NCBI GenBank assembly: GCA_023228875.1 | Contig: JALOAG010000012.1 | Coordinates: 1 to 54,365, forward strand | Direction: 5' to 3' | From: Bacteroidia bacterium | GTDB lineage: Bacteria > Bacteroidota > Bacteroidia > NS11-12g > UBA955 | DNA length: 54,365 nt | Shown here: in pieces, positions 43,501 to 51,971 of the stretch | Numbering within the stretch: the first letter of the stretch is position 1 | Layout of the letters: each line of letters starts with the position of its first letter | Program-made: the position numbers and the translations under genes | The notes under the pieces: model-generated | What the model was told of the DNA's origin: nothing | Seen by the model: only the letters and a program-made list of their open reading frames with translations | Databases searched by the model: none

Positions 43501-44461
43501 AAAAGAGGCTTTTAGGTATTATTTCCATTTTATGCATAAACGAATGGAAATATTTTGGAATAAATATAATGGCATTGGTTCATGGACTGATGATCCTATA
43601 TTGACTAAAAATAAGTTTACCAACGTATATCGTGCAAGCGATAGAGTTAGTCAGTATATGATAAAACACGTTATATATGACACAAATGAACGATATAACG
43701 AAGAGGATGTAATATTAAAAATATTGTTTTTTAAAATATTCAATAAAATAGAGACTTGGAAGTACTTAGAAGAAAACGGGGTAAGAATAACAGTAAATGA
43801 TTTTAATGTTAAAAAAATTAATTTACTTCTCTCAGAAAGAATTCAACGTCAACCCATTTTTAGTGCTGCATACATGATGACAGGAAGTCATAAAGATTTT
43901 ATACAATATAAATCCAAGCATGAGAAATGGTTAAGAATGATAGATAAGGAATTTATTAATAATGGATTGATTTATAGGATAATAAAGTCTAAATCATTAG
44001 AAGAGGTATTTAATTTATTATTAGAGTGTCCATTTATTGGTAATTTTCTAGCGTATCAATACGCTATTGATTTTAATTATTCAGAAGTTTTGAATTTTGA
44101 TGAGAATAGCTTTGTTAAAGCGGGTGTTGGTGCAATAAGAGGGATAAAAAAATGTTTTGTAGATATTAACGGATATTCGTATGAAGATGTTATTAGGTTT
44201 GTACAAGACAACTTGTATCTGTTTAGAGAAAAATATGGGTATTCTGATTTTAAAAATTTATTTGGTAGAGAACCGACATTAATAGATTTACAAAACTGTT
44301 TTTGTGAAACAGATAAGTACTTAAGAGCTAAAATGCCAGAACTCAAAGTTGATAATACACGTATTAAACAAAAATATAAACCTGGTAAATCTAGTTTTAA
44401 TTATTTTTTTCCTCCCAAATGGAATATCAATAACAGAATAGAGAATAAATGTTCACAGTAG
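43487..44461 (+). CDS. HMUDK-helical / alpha-glutamyl-putrescinyl-thymine-type superfamily protein
   Basis: 324 residues. MEIFWNKYNGIGSWTDDPIL, then KFTNVYRASDRVSQYM (about 44-59) is the signature of the helical domain described for 5-hydroxymethyl-dU DNA kinases and thymine-hypermodification enzymes, often annotated 'nucleotide kinase domain'. CPFIGNFLAYQYAIDFNYSE and AGVGAIRGIKKCF further on match the helix-hairpin-helix-like part. No P-loop (GxxxxGKS/T) is seen, so the kinase label should not be taken literally. It overlaps the TPR gene and the thymidylate-synthase-like gene, by 13 bases in the latter case. Likely role: handling of a modified pyrimidine nucleotide or base. Confidence 0.68.
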   Translation: MLKIRKEAFRYYFHFMHKRMEIFWNKYNGIGSWTDDPILTKNKFTNVYRASDRVSQYMIKHVIYDTNERYNEEDVILKILFFKIFNKIETWKYLEENGVRITVNDFNVKKINLLLSERIQRQPIFSAAYMMTGSHKDFIQYKSKHEKWLRMIDKEFINNGLIYRIIKSKSLEEVFNLLLECPFIGNFLAYQYAIDFNYSEVLNFDENSFVKAGVGAIRGIKKCFVDINGYSYEDVIRFVQDNLYLFREKYGYSDFKNLFGREPTLIDLQNCFCETDKYLRAKMPELKVDNTRIKQKYKPGKSSFNYFFPPKWNINNRIENKCSQ

Positions 44462-45480
44462 AATACAACGGAATTAATTCTTTTTTAGTTGGCGCCTCTA
44501 AGCTCCTTTTGGATTTTGGTATTGAAAGAAAAGTAAGGAATCAAAAATGTATGGAACTTCCAGAACCGATAATGATAAAAATCACAAACCCGTTATCACG
44601 ATGGATAACAATCCCAGAACGAAAGTGGGATTTGTTTATACCATATGCAGAATTACTATGGCTATTGATGGGAAGAAACGATTTAGAATTTATTAAATAC
44701 TACGTTAACAGAATGGAGGCGTTTTCTGATGATAAGGTTTATCTTAGAGGTGGATATGGGCCCAGATTACGTTATTTTAATGGAAATAATGTTGATTATA
44801 AGGTTCCAATAAATAGTGGAAACGATATTCTCTATATGGAGACAGATCAGATCAGATATGTTGTAGAATGTTTTAGTAAGGATAAAAACACACGGCAAGC
44901 TATTATTACTTTAAGTGATCCTTCCAAAGATTTTTTTGATAAATCTCATAAATTTAAAGATACCGAAGATCGGCCATGTACTCAAACGCTTCATTTTATT
45001 AGAAGTGTTGAAACCGGAAAACTTAATTTGATTGTTAATATGCGCTCCAATGATATTATATGGGGTGCTAGTGCAGTAAATATTTTCAATTTTTCTTTTA
45101 TGCAAGAATGTATTGCGCAAATAATTGGTTTAGAAGTTGGTGTTTATTTTCATATCGTTGATAACCTACATTACTATAATAGACATGAACGTATGATTAG
45201 AAAGTTATCTGAGGTTGAGAATGTGATTGATGATTTCTATAGTTATGAAAAAAAATTTAGGACATTAGAAGATTTGGATTCTCAAGTTGATAACCTCTTT
45301 TCTTTTGAAAAAAATATACGTTCAGGAAAAACTAAAGATCTAGTTGATTTCAACGAAGATTTTTTTAACGATTGGGTTAAAGTTCTGTATTTAAAAAGCA
45401 CGAAGACTCGAGTTGATTTTGTTAATCCAATTCTATCTGAACTTTCAGAGAGATACTTAAATAAGAGGCAATATGAATAA
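44449..45480 (+). CDS. thymidylate-synthase-fold enzyme, probable dUMP (hydroxy)methyltransferase
   Basis: 343 residues, longer than housekeeping ThyA (about 264). Arg149 (RQAIITL), the nucleophile Cys177 in DRPCTQTLHF (P-C-T rather than the P-C-H of ThyA), RSND at 199-202, Asn211 in AVNIFNF and His241 in NLHYYNRH are all in place. Retention of Asn211 suggests a deoxyuridylate rather than deoxycytidylate substrate. Folate-dependent methylation or hydroxymethylation at C5 is therefore expected. About 90 residues after the core are an unusual acidic extension. Overlaps both neighbours, so it is a fixed operon member and not a stray thyA. Confidence 0.88.
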   Translation: MFTVEYNGINSFLVGASKLLLDFGIERKVRNQKCMELPEPIMIKITNPLSRWITIPERKWDLFIPYAELLWLLMGRNDLEFIKYYVNRMEAFSDDKVYLRGGYGPRLRYFNGNNVDYKVPINSGNDILYMETDQIRYVVECFSKDKNTRQAIITLSDPSKDFFDKSHKFKDTEDRPCTQTLHFIRSVETGKLNLIVNMRSNDIIWGASAVNIFNFSFMQECIAQIIGLEVGVYFHIVDNLHYYNRHERMIRKLSEVENVIDDFYSYEKKFRTLEDLDSQVDNLFSFEKNIRSGKTKDLVDFNEDFFNDWVKVLYLKSTKTRVDFVNPILSELSERYLNKRQYE

Positions 45481-45748
45481 AAAAGAAATTAAAGCTATTA
45501 CCGATGAAGTAACTGATATTCTTATCAAAAAAAATGAAGACTATGGAGGCGCAAGTTTTAATTTAGGGTTAAATGGAAACATGGTGCATATATATGATAA
45601 AGCCTGCCGTTTTAAAACACTTCAGGAGAAAGCTAATAAGGGTACTGAACCTAATTTTGAATCCATTGAAGATACGTTGAAAGATATTATGGGATATGCA
45701 ATTATTGGTCTTTTGATATTACAAAAAGAACAATATAATAAAAGCTGA
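45473..45748 (+). CDS. Nmad1-like (DUF1599) protein
   Basis: 91 residues. LIKKNEDYGGASFNLGLNG and YDKACRFKTLQEKANKG then ESIEDTLKDIMGYAIIGLLI match the Nmad1/DUF1599 family (nucleotide modification associated domain 1), with conserved acidic residues reminiscent of MazG-like pyrophosphatases. Such proteins occur beside thymidylate-synthase-like enzymes in base-modification clusters of phages and bacteria. Overlaps the thymidylate-synthase-like gene by eight bases. Probable role: hydrolysis or handling of a nucleotide precursor. Confidence 0.78.
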   Translation: MNKKEIKAITDEVTDILIKKNEDYGGASFNLGLNGNMVHIYDKACRFKTLQEKANKGTEPNFESIEDTLKDIMGYAIIGLLILQKEQYNKS

Positions 45749-45781
45749 ATTATCAGTAAAATTATTTAGTCATATTTTTTC

Positions 45782-46249
45782 ATGAAAAATAAAAATGTTT
45801 TTATAAGTCATAAAGGTGAGGATGACGAACACATTCAAAAATTAAAAAGTTTATTAGAATCTAAAGGTTATAATCTAAAAAACAGCTCAATTGACAGTAG
45901 TAAACCTAATGATGCACATAGTGAGGAATACATAAAAAGTATATTGCGTCCTCGGATTGAATGGGCCGGTACTCTTATTTGTTTAATTGGAGATAAAACT
46001 GCTCAAAGTAAATGGGTAAATTGGGAAATAGAGTACGCTACAAAAGAGGGTAAAAACATCGTTGGTGTATTTCTACATGGTGCAACTGATTCCGAAATTC
46101 CTGATAATTTAAATGTTTTTGCTGATTCAATAGTCGCATGGAATGGAAAGAAAATTATAAATGCTATTGAGAATAAGGGTAATTTTGAAAATAGCGACGG
46201 CAGCCCACGAGACAATCCTGATTTGATTCAACAAGGTATCACTTGCTGA
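45782..46249 (+). CDS. TIR-like (ThsB/MTH538 type) protein, second of two
   Basis: 155 residues. KNVFISHKGEDDEHIQKLKS opens a MTH538-type TIR fold, AGTLICLIGDKTAQSKWVNW is the central strand and loop, and WVNWEIEYATKEGK holds the likely catalytic Glu82. FLHGATDSEIPDNL follows. It is closer to canonical ThsB than the first TIR and only distantly similar to it, so the two probably have different products or roles. It sits 33 bases after the Nmad1-like gene and one base before the Nmad2-like gene. Confidence 0.82.
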   Translation: MKNKNVFISHKGEDDEHIQKLKSLLESKGYNLKNSSIDSSKPNDAHSEEYIKSILRPRIEWAGTLICLIGDKTAQSKWVNWEIEYATKEGKNIVGVFLHGATDSEIPDNLNVFADSIVAWNGKKIINAIENKGNFENSDGSPRDNPDLIQQGITC

Positions 46250-46250
46250 A

Positions 46251-46886
46251 ATGTGTATTGGATATTCATATATTTTATCGAGAGATTACGGTTTTGCACC
46301 TAATCCTTTTGGTGGTTTTTGCACTCTTGCTACATGTAAACCAAGAATACGAAAAAACTTAGTTGTTGGTGATTATGTTTTTGGTATTACACCAAGGAAG
46401 TTAGGTAACAATTTAGTGTTTGCAATGAAGGTAGGCGAAAAAATGACTTATAATGAGTATTGGATAGACGAACGTTTTCAATTTAAGAAGCCTTGTTTAA
46501 ATGGAAGTAGAAAAACTGCCTATGGTGATAATATTTATTATTTAAAACCAGATGGAACATGGCATCAAAGTGATTCACATCATAGTAATCCAGATGGTGT
46601 TATTAATTTTGATAACTTACACAGAGATACTTCAGTAGATGCAGTACTAATTTCTTATGACTTTTTCTATTTTGGTGCAAGTGCAATTGAAATTTCTACT
46701 GAATATAAAGACTCTCTTTTACTAACTCACAAATCAAAAACAATTTTAGGTATTGGGGAAAATAAAATATCTGCAGATGATTGCGGGTCTATCTGGACAT
46801 GGCTTTGTAATAATTACTCATTTCGAATTATAGACTTTCCATTTTTATTCAGGCAAGAGTTTAAACGATATGATGGGAAGTCTTAG
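46251..46886 (+). CDS. Nmad2-like protein
   Basis: 211 residues. MCIGYSYILSRDYGFAPNPF, CTLATCKPRIRKNLVVGDYV, FGITPRKLGN and NEYWIDERFQFKKP match the Nmad2 family (nucleotide modification associated domain 2), with a cysteine-rich N-terminal segment, a W-x-Q-S-D-S-H-H stretch and a beta-rich body. Nmad2 occurs together with TIR, thymidylate-synthase-like and HMUDK-like genes and may bind or finish a modified nucleotide, but its biochemistry is unknown to me. The ATG follows the TIR stop after one base. Confidence 0.72.
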   Translation: MCIGYSYILSRDYGFAPNPFGGFCTLATCKPRIRKNLVVGDYVFGITPRKLGNNLVFAMKVGEKMTYNEYWIDERFQFKKPCLNGSRKTAYGDNIYYLKPDGTWHQSDSHHSNPDGVINFDNLHRDTSVDAVLISYDFFYFGASAIEISTEYKDSLLLTHKSKTILGIGENKISADDCGSIWTWLCNNYSFRIIDFPFLFRQEFKRYDGKS

Positions 46887-46913
46887 TGATAAAAATAGCT
46901 AAACTCAACTCAA

Positions 46914-46944
46914 TTGGATTTTGAGCACGTTACGCTCATTAATG
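46914..46944 (+). repeat. 31-base hairpin element, copy B
   Basis: Second copy of the element at 28688-28718: TTGGATTTTGAGCACG, four different-loop bases, GCTCATTAATG. It lies between the Nmad2-like gene and the KAP NTPase and overlaps the possible earlier start codons of the latter. Its presence argues that the NTPase starts downstream, at 46999, and that the element marks a join between two modules. Confidence 0.7.
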
Positions 46945-46998
46945 TATTTTCTTCTTGGATTATACCCAACGAAGAAATTAGTAAAGAAAACTTGCATA

Positions 46999-48723
46999 AT
47001 GACAGAAAAAAAGTTAAGGGAAAAGGTTTTAGTTGAGATATACAAACATAGAAACGATCTAAACATTGACTTTTCAAAATTCTGTGAGAATCAGGGCATT
47101 AAGTTTGAGAGTGAAGATCAGCAAGCTAGGGTACTACATTTTTTATCTGACCATAATTATATTGAAACGATGCTTTATGAAGGAAGTGATGGCCATATTT
47201 TAAGTATCACTTCTTATGGTGTTGACTTTGCAGAGAGCTTGATTTATAGTGGACCAGGACCAGGTCTAGGATTAGACCCAGGAGAATCTGGTACAAAACT
47301 ACCACTTATCTCTTTCGATCAAGCCCCACCAAAAAAGTACGATGCAATAGAGAAGTATCACGATATTAAAGATTCAAGCATAGAACCTTGCTTTAATATT
47401 GAGAAGCTAGCTGAAGGTTTTGTTAGGCAAATTGATACTGTATGTAATCCTGACTCAAATAATGTGTGTATGATTGGAATCTTTGCCCCATGGGGCAGAG
47501 GGAAAAGCTATTTTTTCAAAAATATCAAGGAGAAAATTGAAGATAGAAATCAAAAGAAAGATTCTAATACTATTCACTATGACGTTGTTGAATTTAATGC
47601 ATGGAAGTATCAGGATACACCTGCCATATGGGCTTATTTATTTGAGGTATTTTATAAACATGCAAAGTGGTACAAGAAAGTATGTTTTTTAATTAATCGT
47701 CATTATAGACAAATTATTTTAGGAAGTCTATTTTTATTAATAGTTGTTTTCTTTTCTTGTATTTTCTTCTATAAAAATAACAGTAATTCTCTGTTAGAAA
47801 TTATAAAGATAATTGTTGCGATAATTGCTGCACCGACAGTCAGCACAATAGGATCATTAGTGGTTTCTTATTTTAAGTATTCCAAGTCGGCTGTTACATT
47901 AACTAGACGTTTTTCTAAGGGAATCCCTTTTAAGAACGAAATGGGGATTCAAGCAGAAATTGAAAAAGAATTGGCAAATCTGCTAAAAAAATGGGTTCCC
48001 AAAAGGAGAATTTCTAACAAGAAAGTAATCTTATATGTAGATGATGTTGACAGGTGTCTGGAAACTAAAATGGTTTCAATAATAGATTCTTTAAGAACTG
48101 TTTTAGAAAATGACAACATAAAAAAAAGGTTAGTAATTATTTGCAGTGTAGAAGAGGAAAGATTAAGAATGGCTATAACTCATAAATATAAGCCACTCAT
48201 TGATGATGATAAGAGCAAACAGAAAATAATAGTGACTAAGCGGCTTGAAACAATAGTAACAGAACAACTTGATAAAATCTTCCTGACAGGTATTGCCCTT
48301 CCACCACTTGGTCTTAATCATCAGATTGAATTTCTTGAAAAACTGGCGAAAGAAGAAGGTTCGTATGAAACTGAGGAAAAGCAAAAAGAAAAAGCGAGTA
48401 GAGGTAAAAAAATAACTACTTCGAAGGAGAAGGAGGTACAAGAAGTTAGAGCTTTAACGAATTCAGAAATTGTTAATCAAATTTCAAGATACATGCAAGG
48501 AAGGTACATGAAGGAAACTGAATCAATACTTACCCCTAGAAGAATCCGTATTATTTATTATCGCATATGGCTGGCAAATAATATTATGAGCATTTTAGGC
48601 AGTACCAAAGAAATTAATGATACTGTCATAAAAGCAATTTTTGATTTATCATGCACTGTTTCACAAGAAAACAAGTTGTCCGAAGAACAGGAAAATGTAT
48701 TAAGGATGGTTGTTCCTTATTGA
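46999..48723 (+). CDS. KAP-family P-loop NTPase
   Basis: 574 residues from the ATG at 46999; ATG 46942 and TTG 46921 are possible but fall in the hairpin repeat. An N-terminal winged-helix-like region is at about 1-80. Walker A is IGIFAPWGRGKSYF (159-172), VVEFNAWKYQDTPAIWAYL follows, two membrane helices are inserted in the NTPase (about 237-256 and 266-291), Walker B is KVILYVDDVDRC (342-353), and a helical C-terminus carries TPRRIRIIYYRIWL. KAP NTPases organise membrane-associated complexes and are common in phage-defence loci. It may belong to the TIR operon or be a separate module. Confidence 0.88.
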   Translation: MTEKKLREKVLVEIYKHRNDLNIDFSKFCENQGIKFESEDQQARVLHFLSDHNYIETMLYEGSDGHILSITSYGVDFAESLIYSGPGPGLGLDPGESGTKLPLISFDQAPPKKYDAIEKYHDIKDSSIEPCFNIEKLAEGFVRQIDTVCNPDSNNVCMIGIFAPWGRGKSYFFKNIKEKIEDRNQKKDSNTIHYDVVEFNAWKYQDTPAIWAYLFEVFYKHAKWYKKVCFLINRHYRQIILGSLFLLIVVFFSCIFFYKNNSNSLLEIIKIIVAIIAAPTVSTIGSLVVSYFKYSKSAVTLTRRFSKGIPFKNEMGIQAEIEKELANLLKKWVPKRRISNKKVILYVDDVDRCLETKMVSIIDSLRTVLENDNIKKRLVIICSVEEERLRMAITHKYKPLIDDDKSKQKIIVTKRLETIVTEQLDKIFLTGIALPPLGLNHQIEFLEKLAKEEGSYETEEKQKEKASRGKKITTSKEKEVQEVRALTNSEIVNQISRYMQGRYMKETESILTPRRIRIIYYRIWLANNIMSILGSTKEINDTVIKAIFDLSCTVSQENKLSEEQENVLRMVVPY

Positions 48724-48859
48724 TTATAGAATCAAGAAAAACAAAAAAACATTTAAGATAAAAGACATATATGTGCTCAACTCCTTATGATGGAGCCTAT
48801 ATATAATTCATCCATGTAGACAATGTGGGTTGTACAAACAAATTTACAAGGGGATAAAT

Positions 48860-49981
48860 ATGATCAATATTGGAAAAACAGAATGTTTAGTTTCTAAATT
48901 AAATAATCTGGCTCGTTTTAAATCGGAATTATCAGATGAGAATCTTGAGGAATTCAACAATTTCAGGAAGGGGATTTTAGAATCTTTGGATGATAACCAA
49001 AAATTAAGATTTAATCGGATAAATTTTTATAATGAAGTTGAAAATACTGATGTTGAGGACTTTCCTTTTTTTCGTATAGAAATCAAAATTGACAATATAG
49101 GATTTAATCAAGCGGAAACTTTACTTTCAGATACAATGTTTTTACTCAGTTTTGACAGAAATTCACTTGAAGATTTAAAGCTTTATAAACTTCTTAAGGC
49201 AAGACAAGGGAATTTAGATTTTGAGATAGAGTTAGCTGAATTTATTTGTGGAGATGATAACAGTTTTCCATATCGCACATCATCTCAACTTACAAGTTTT
49301 TTTACAGATTTAGGTTTTAAATATATTCACGATGGAACAACGAGAAGGTACTGGGTAAAAGACGTATTGCTTCAGCTGACAATTAAGGAAATATCAATTG
49401 TTATAGAAAGAGGACTATTTAATAAAAGAGAGTTCAGAAAAGAAGCCAAGGAAAAAAGATTGAATTATGAGGGTAATTATCAAAAAGCAATTGAAGAATT
49501 TAAGGCATTTTTCAAAGAAAGTTTAAATACTAACAAGGGAATTGACTTGTCATTTTTAATTGATCTTAATATAAATACAGAATTACTTGTTAACAAAGAC
49601 ATTGATACTGATGACGAAGAATTAAACAAGTTAATTGAAGAAGCTAAAAAAAGATTTTTCAATCCAATGGATAAACAAGTTGCAATTGAAAAACTTTGGG
49701 ATGCATTTGAAAGATTAAAGACTTATTATCAGGGGATTGACAAAAGGCAATCAGCAGGTAAATTATTAACAATAGTATCAGGTAATATAGATGGGGAATT
49801 CATAAACAATGAATTTATTATTTTAACAAAAATTGGAAATGAATACAGAATTAGACACCACGAAACTGATAAAAAGGAGATTCATGAAATAAAACATCTA
49901 AATTATCTCTTCTTTAGAATGTTATCATTAATTGATTTGTGTTTAACAAGTATTAAAGAAAATAAATATAAACTCCCCTAG
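48860..49981 (+). CDS. AbiJ/HEPN-like abortive-infection-type protein
   Basis: 373 residues from the ATG at 48860, chosen because AAGGGG stands eight bases before it; the open frame also has a TTG at 48830. The middle segment SQLTSFFTDLGFKYIHDGTT then RRYWVKDVLL resembles the AbiJ N-terminal type domain. The C-terminal part has EKLWDAFERLKT and RIRHHETDKKEI, then a helical YLFFRMLSLIDLCL. R-x-R-H-H looks like a HEPN RNase motif (R-x(1-6)-H). Role as an RNase effector is inferred. No membrane segment. It stands apart from its neighbours by more than 130 bases. Confidence 0.5.
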   Translation: MINIGKTECLVSKLNNLARFKSELSDENLEEFNNFRKGILESLDDNQKLRFNRINFYNEVENTDVEDFPFFRIEIKIDNIGFNQAETLLSDTMFLLSFDRNSLEDLKLYKLLKARQGNLDFEIELAEFICGDDNSFPYRTSSQLTSFFTDLGFKYIHDGTTRRYWVKDVLLQLTIKEISIVIERGLFNKREFRKEAKEKRLNYEGNYQKAIEEFKAFFKESLNTNKGIDLSFLIDLNINTELLVNKDIDTDDEELNKLIEEAKKRFFNPMDKQVAIEKLWDAFERLKTYYQGIDKRQSAGKLLTIVSGNIDGEFINNEFIILTKIGNEYRIRHHETDKKEIHEIKHLNYLFFRMLSLIDLCLTSIKENKYKLP

Positions 49982-50156
49982 ATGTGTAATACTTAAGGTA
50001 ATTGTGGCTTGCTTTCTAAAATAAATTTGCATAATGGATTAAAATGCGAGTTTTTTGAACTGAAAATAAGATTCAAGGGCAGTGCACTAATAAATCGAAC
50101 GTTTTTTCAGACTGTACGTTTCTAACATCGAAAAAAAATGTGTAAAAACTTCTTTA

Positions 50157-50588
50157 ATGAAAAAACAATATCAGGATAAGTTTCGAAGCTACTTAGAATT
50201 CTTAAAAAAAATGGAGAAAGAAGTTAGCTGTATTTTGGAAGAATATGAGCAGCAGATAAAGCTTTTGGAGAAAGAAATGGATAAACTGGATGATAGAATC
50301 ACGAAGTTGGATATATTTAATGACCGTGTGTATGATCTAGAAGAAAAGTGGGATAAGTTATACGACAAATATAATCAGATACAAGAATTTTATGCACATA
50401 TTGAAGAAGCACTCAATCCTGTTGAGGATGCTCTGTATACTATTGAAAACCTTGTGTCTCAACTAGAATTTGAGGAGAAACTCTCCAAAATGACATTAGA
50501 AGAAATATTAAAATATTTGGAAGAACACCGGGAAAAATTAAGAAGAAAACTAGATAACTACAAGCAAAAAAATATTCCAACTGAATAA
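50157..50588 (+). CDS. coiled-coil hypothetical protein
   Basis: 143 residues, almost entirely coiled coil: EKEVSCILEEYEQQIKLLEK, KLDDRITKLDIFNDRVYDLE and HIEEALNPVEDALYTIENL. It has no signal peptide or membrane segment. It pairs with the 85-residue gene 27 bases downstream. The 175 bases before it have no clear promoter. Family not recognised. Confidence 0.6.
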   Translation: MKKQYQDKFRSYLEFLKKMEKEVSCILEEYEQQIKLLEKEMDKLDDRITKLDIFNDRVYDLEEKWDKLYDKYNQIQEFYAHIEEALNPVEDALYTIENLVSQLEFEEKLSKMTLEEILKYLEEHREKLRRKLDNYKQKNIPTE

Positions 50589-50615
50589 TTAATACCAATA
50601 GTAAAAGATATAAAA

Positions 50616-50873
50616 ATGGTAATTATTTCAAATCAAATCTTAATTGAATTTTTGAGACAAAACAATCGTGCAGACAATGTACGCAATGATCAATTAGGCA
50701 AAATGTTAGATAAAATTATTATTGAATTAGGAGGTGAGCAGCAGCAAAGAGTTTTTGCCAGACGCGATAATGAAGAAGGTGACCAGTTTAAACATCCTAA
50801 AAGCTCAAGAAGCTATACCTTTCCTAAAGAACAGATTCAAAATTTGTTTGATAAAATTTTAGATGAGTTTTGA
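50616..50873 (+). CDS. small hypothetical protein
   Basis: 85 residues, helical at both ends (NQILIEFLRQNNRADNV at the start, KEQIQNLFDKILDEF at the end), with a polar middle ARRDNEEGDQFKHPKSSRSY. It follows the coiled-coil gene after 27 bases and is the last AT-rich gene of the island before the polysaccharide genes resume. No family recognised. Confidence 0.55.
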   Translation: MVIISNQILIEFLRQNNRADNVRNDQLGKMLDKIIIELGGEQQQRVFARRDNEEGDQFKHPKSSRSYTFPKEQIQNLFDKILDEF

Positions 50874-50981
50874 TAAATCATAATAATCTGGTGTTGACGT
50901 TTATAGACACAGAATTGCATTCCATATTTGTTAGTCAATGCTTATTTCCCTAATTTCTTTAAAGCATAAGTTTAAAAGTCT

Positions 50982-51968
50982 ATGAACATATTAATTACCG
51001 GAGCATCGGGGTTTGTGGGGAGTCATTTGGTGGGTGGTTTTGTGGGGAGAGGGGATGTGGTTGATGTGCTTGATTTGGGGCAGGTGGCGCCTGAGGGTGT
51101 GCGGCAGTCGTTTCATTGGGACGGGCTAGAGCAGGTGGATTTGAGTGTGTACGATGCTGTCATTCATTTGGCGGGGTTGGCGCATGATGTGCGTGGCGAA
51201 TCTCATGAAGAGGCGTACATGAAGGTCAATTACGGATTGACTAAGAGGGTGTTCGACCAATTCCTGGAAGCATCAGATGTAGGTCGCAAAACTGGTACAG
51301 GGAAGCGGTCTTTTATTTTCTTCAGTACCGTGAAGGCGGTGGCGGACAGGGTAGAAGAGGAGGTGCTTACAGAGGAGGCGGTGCCTCGGCCTGTAGGGCC
51401 TTATGGCGAGTCTAAAAGGAAGGCAGAGGAGTACATCTGGGAGGCGCTGGAAAAGGCCGGGGCCGGGGCCGAGGCTGCGGATGTCAACGTATATATTCTG
51501 AGACCGAGCATGATTCACGGACCGGGCAACAAGGGGAACCTGAACCTGTTGTACCAGGTGGTGCGCAGGGGAATCCCGTGGCCATTGGGGGCTTTCGATA
51601 ACAAGAGGTCGTTTACCTCGGCTCGGAATTTGTGTTTTTTGGTGGGGGAGTTGGCTGCCGGCACCATTCCGTCCGGGGTGTACCATGTGGCGGACGATGA
51701 ACCTGTTTCTACCAATCGGTTGATTGAGTTGATTTGCGAGTCTTTGGGTAAGAGGCCTAAAATTTGGCATCTGAGTGCCGGGTTGATCAAGTGGTTTGCG
51801 CGTGTGGGAGATGTTTTGCGTTTGCCGTTGAATTCGTTACGGTTGCAGAAACTGACCGAGAATTATGTGGTTTCTAACCGGAAATTGAAGGAGGCTTTGA
51901 ACCTGGAGGCTTTGCCATACCATACAGAAGAAGAATTGTTGCAAACTTTGGAATCGTTTAAGAATTAA
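50982..51968 (+). CDS. NAD-dependent epimerase/reductase for an initiating sugar (WbpV-like)
   Basis: 328 residues, extended SDR. NILITGASGFVGSHLV binds the cofactor, HLAGLAHDVRGESHEEAY follows, the Ser/Tyr-x3-Lys set is FFSTVKAVAD and YGESKRKAEEYI, and ILRPSMIHGPGNKGN comes after. It closely resembles SDRs that lie directly before the phosphoglycosyl transferase in Bacteroidota capsule loci and reduce a 4-keto sugar such as UDP-4-keto-D-QuiNAc. The PGT starts three bases after its stop. GC content is high again here, like the export genes at the left end. Confidence 0.85.
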   Translation: MNILITGASGFVGSHLVGGFVGRGDVVDVLDLGQVAPEGVRQSFHWDGLEQVDLSVYDAVIHLAGLAHDVRGESHEEAYMKVNYGLTKRVFDQFLEASDVGRKTGTGKRSFIFFSTVKAVADRVEEEVLTEEAVPRPVGPYGESKRKAEEYIWEALEKAGAGAEAADVNVYILRPSMIHGPGNKGNLNLLYQVVRRGIPWPLGAFDNKRSFTSARNLCFLVGELAAGTIPSGVYHVADDEPVSTNRLIELICESLGKRPKIWHLSAGLIKWFARVGDVLRLPLNSLRLQKLTENYVVSNRKLKEALNLEALPYHTEEELLQTLESFKN

Positions 51969-51971
51969 TAC

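Noticed and set aside
43487..44461. True nucleotide kinase
   Set aside because: No P-loop is present; only the helical domain of the HMUDK-type family is recognisable.
44449..45480. Housekeeping thyA
   Set aside because: Longer than ThyA, P-C-T instead of P-C-H, overlaps genes of a modification operon and carries an extra C-terminal extension.
46921..46998. Earlier TTG/ATG start for the KAP NTPase
   Set aside because: The stretch begins in a dispersed hairpin repeat, and the added residues do not look like part of the domain.
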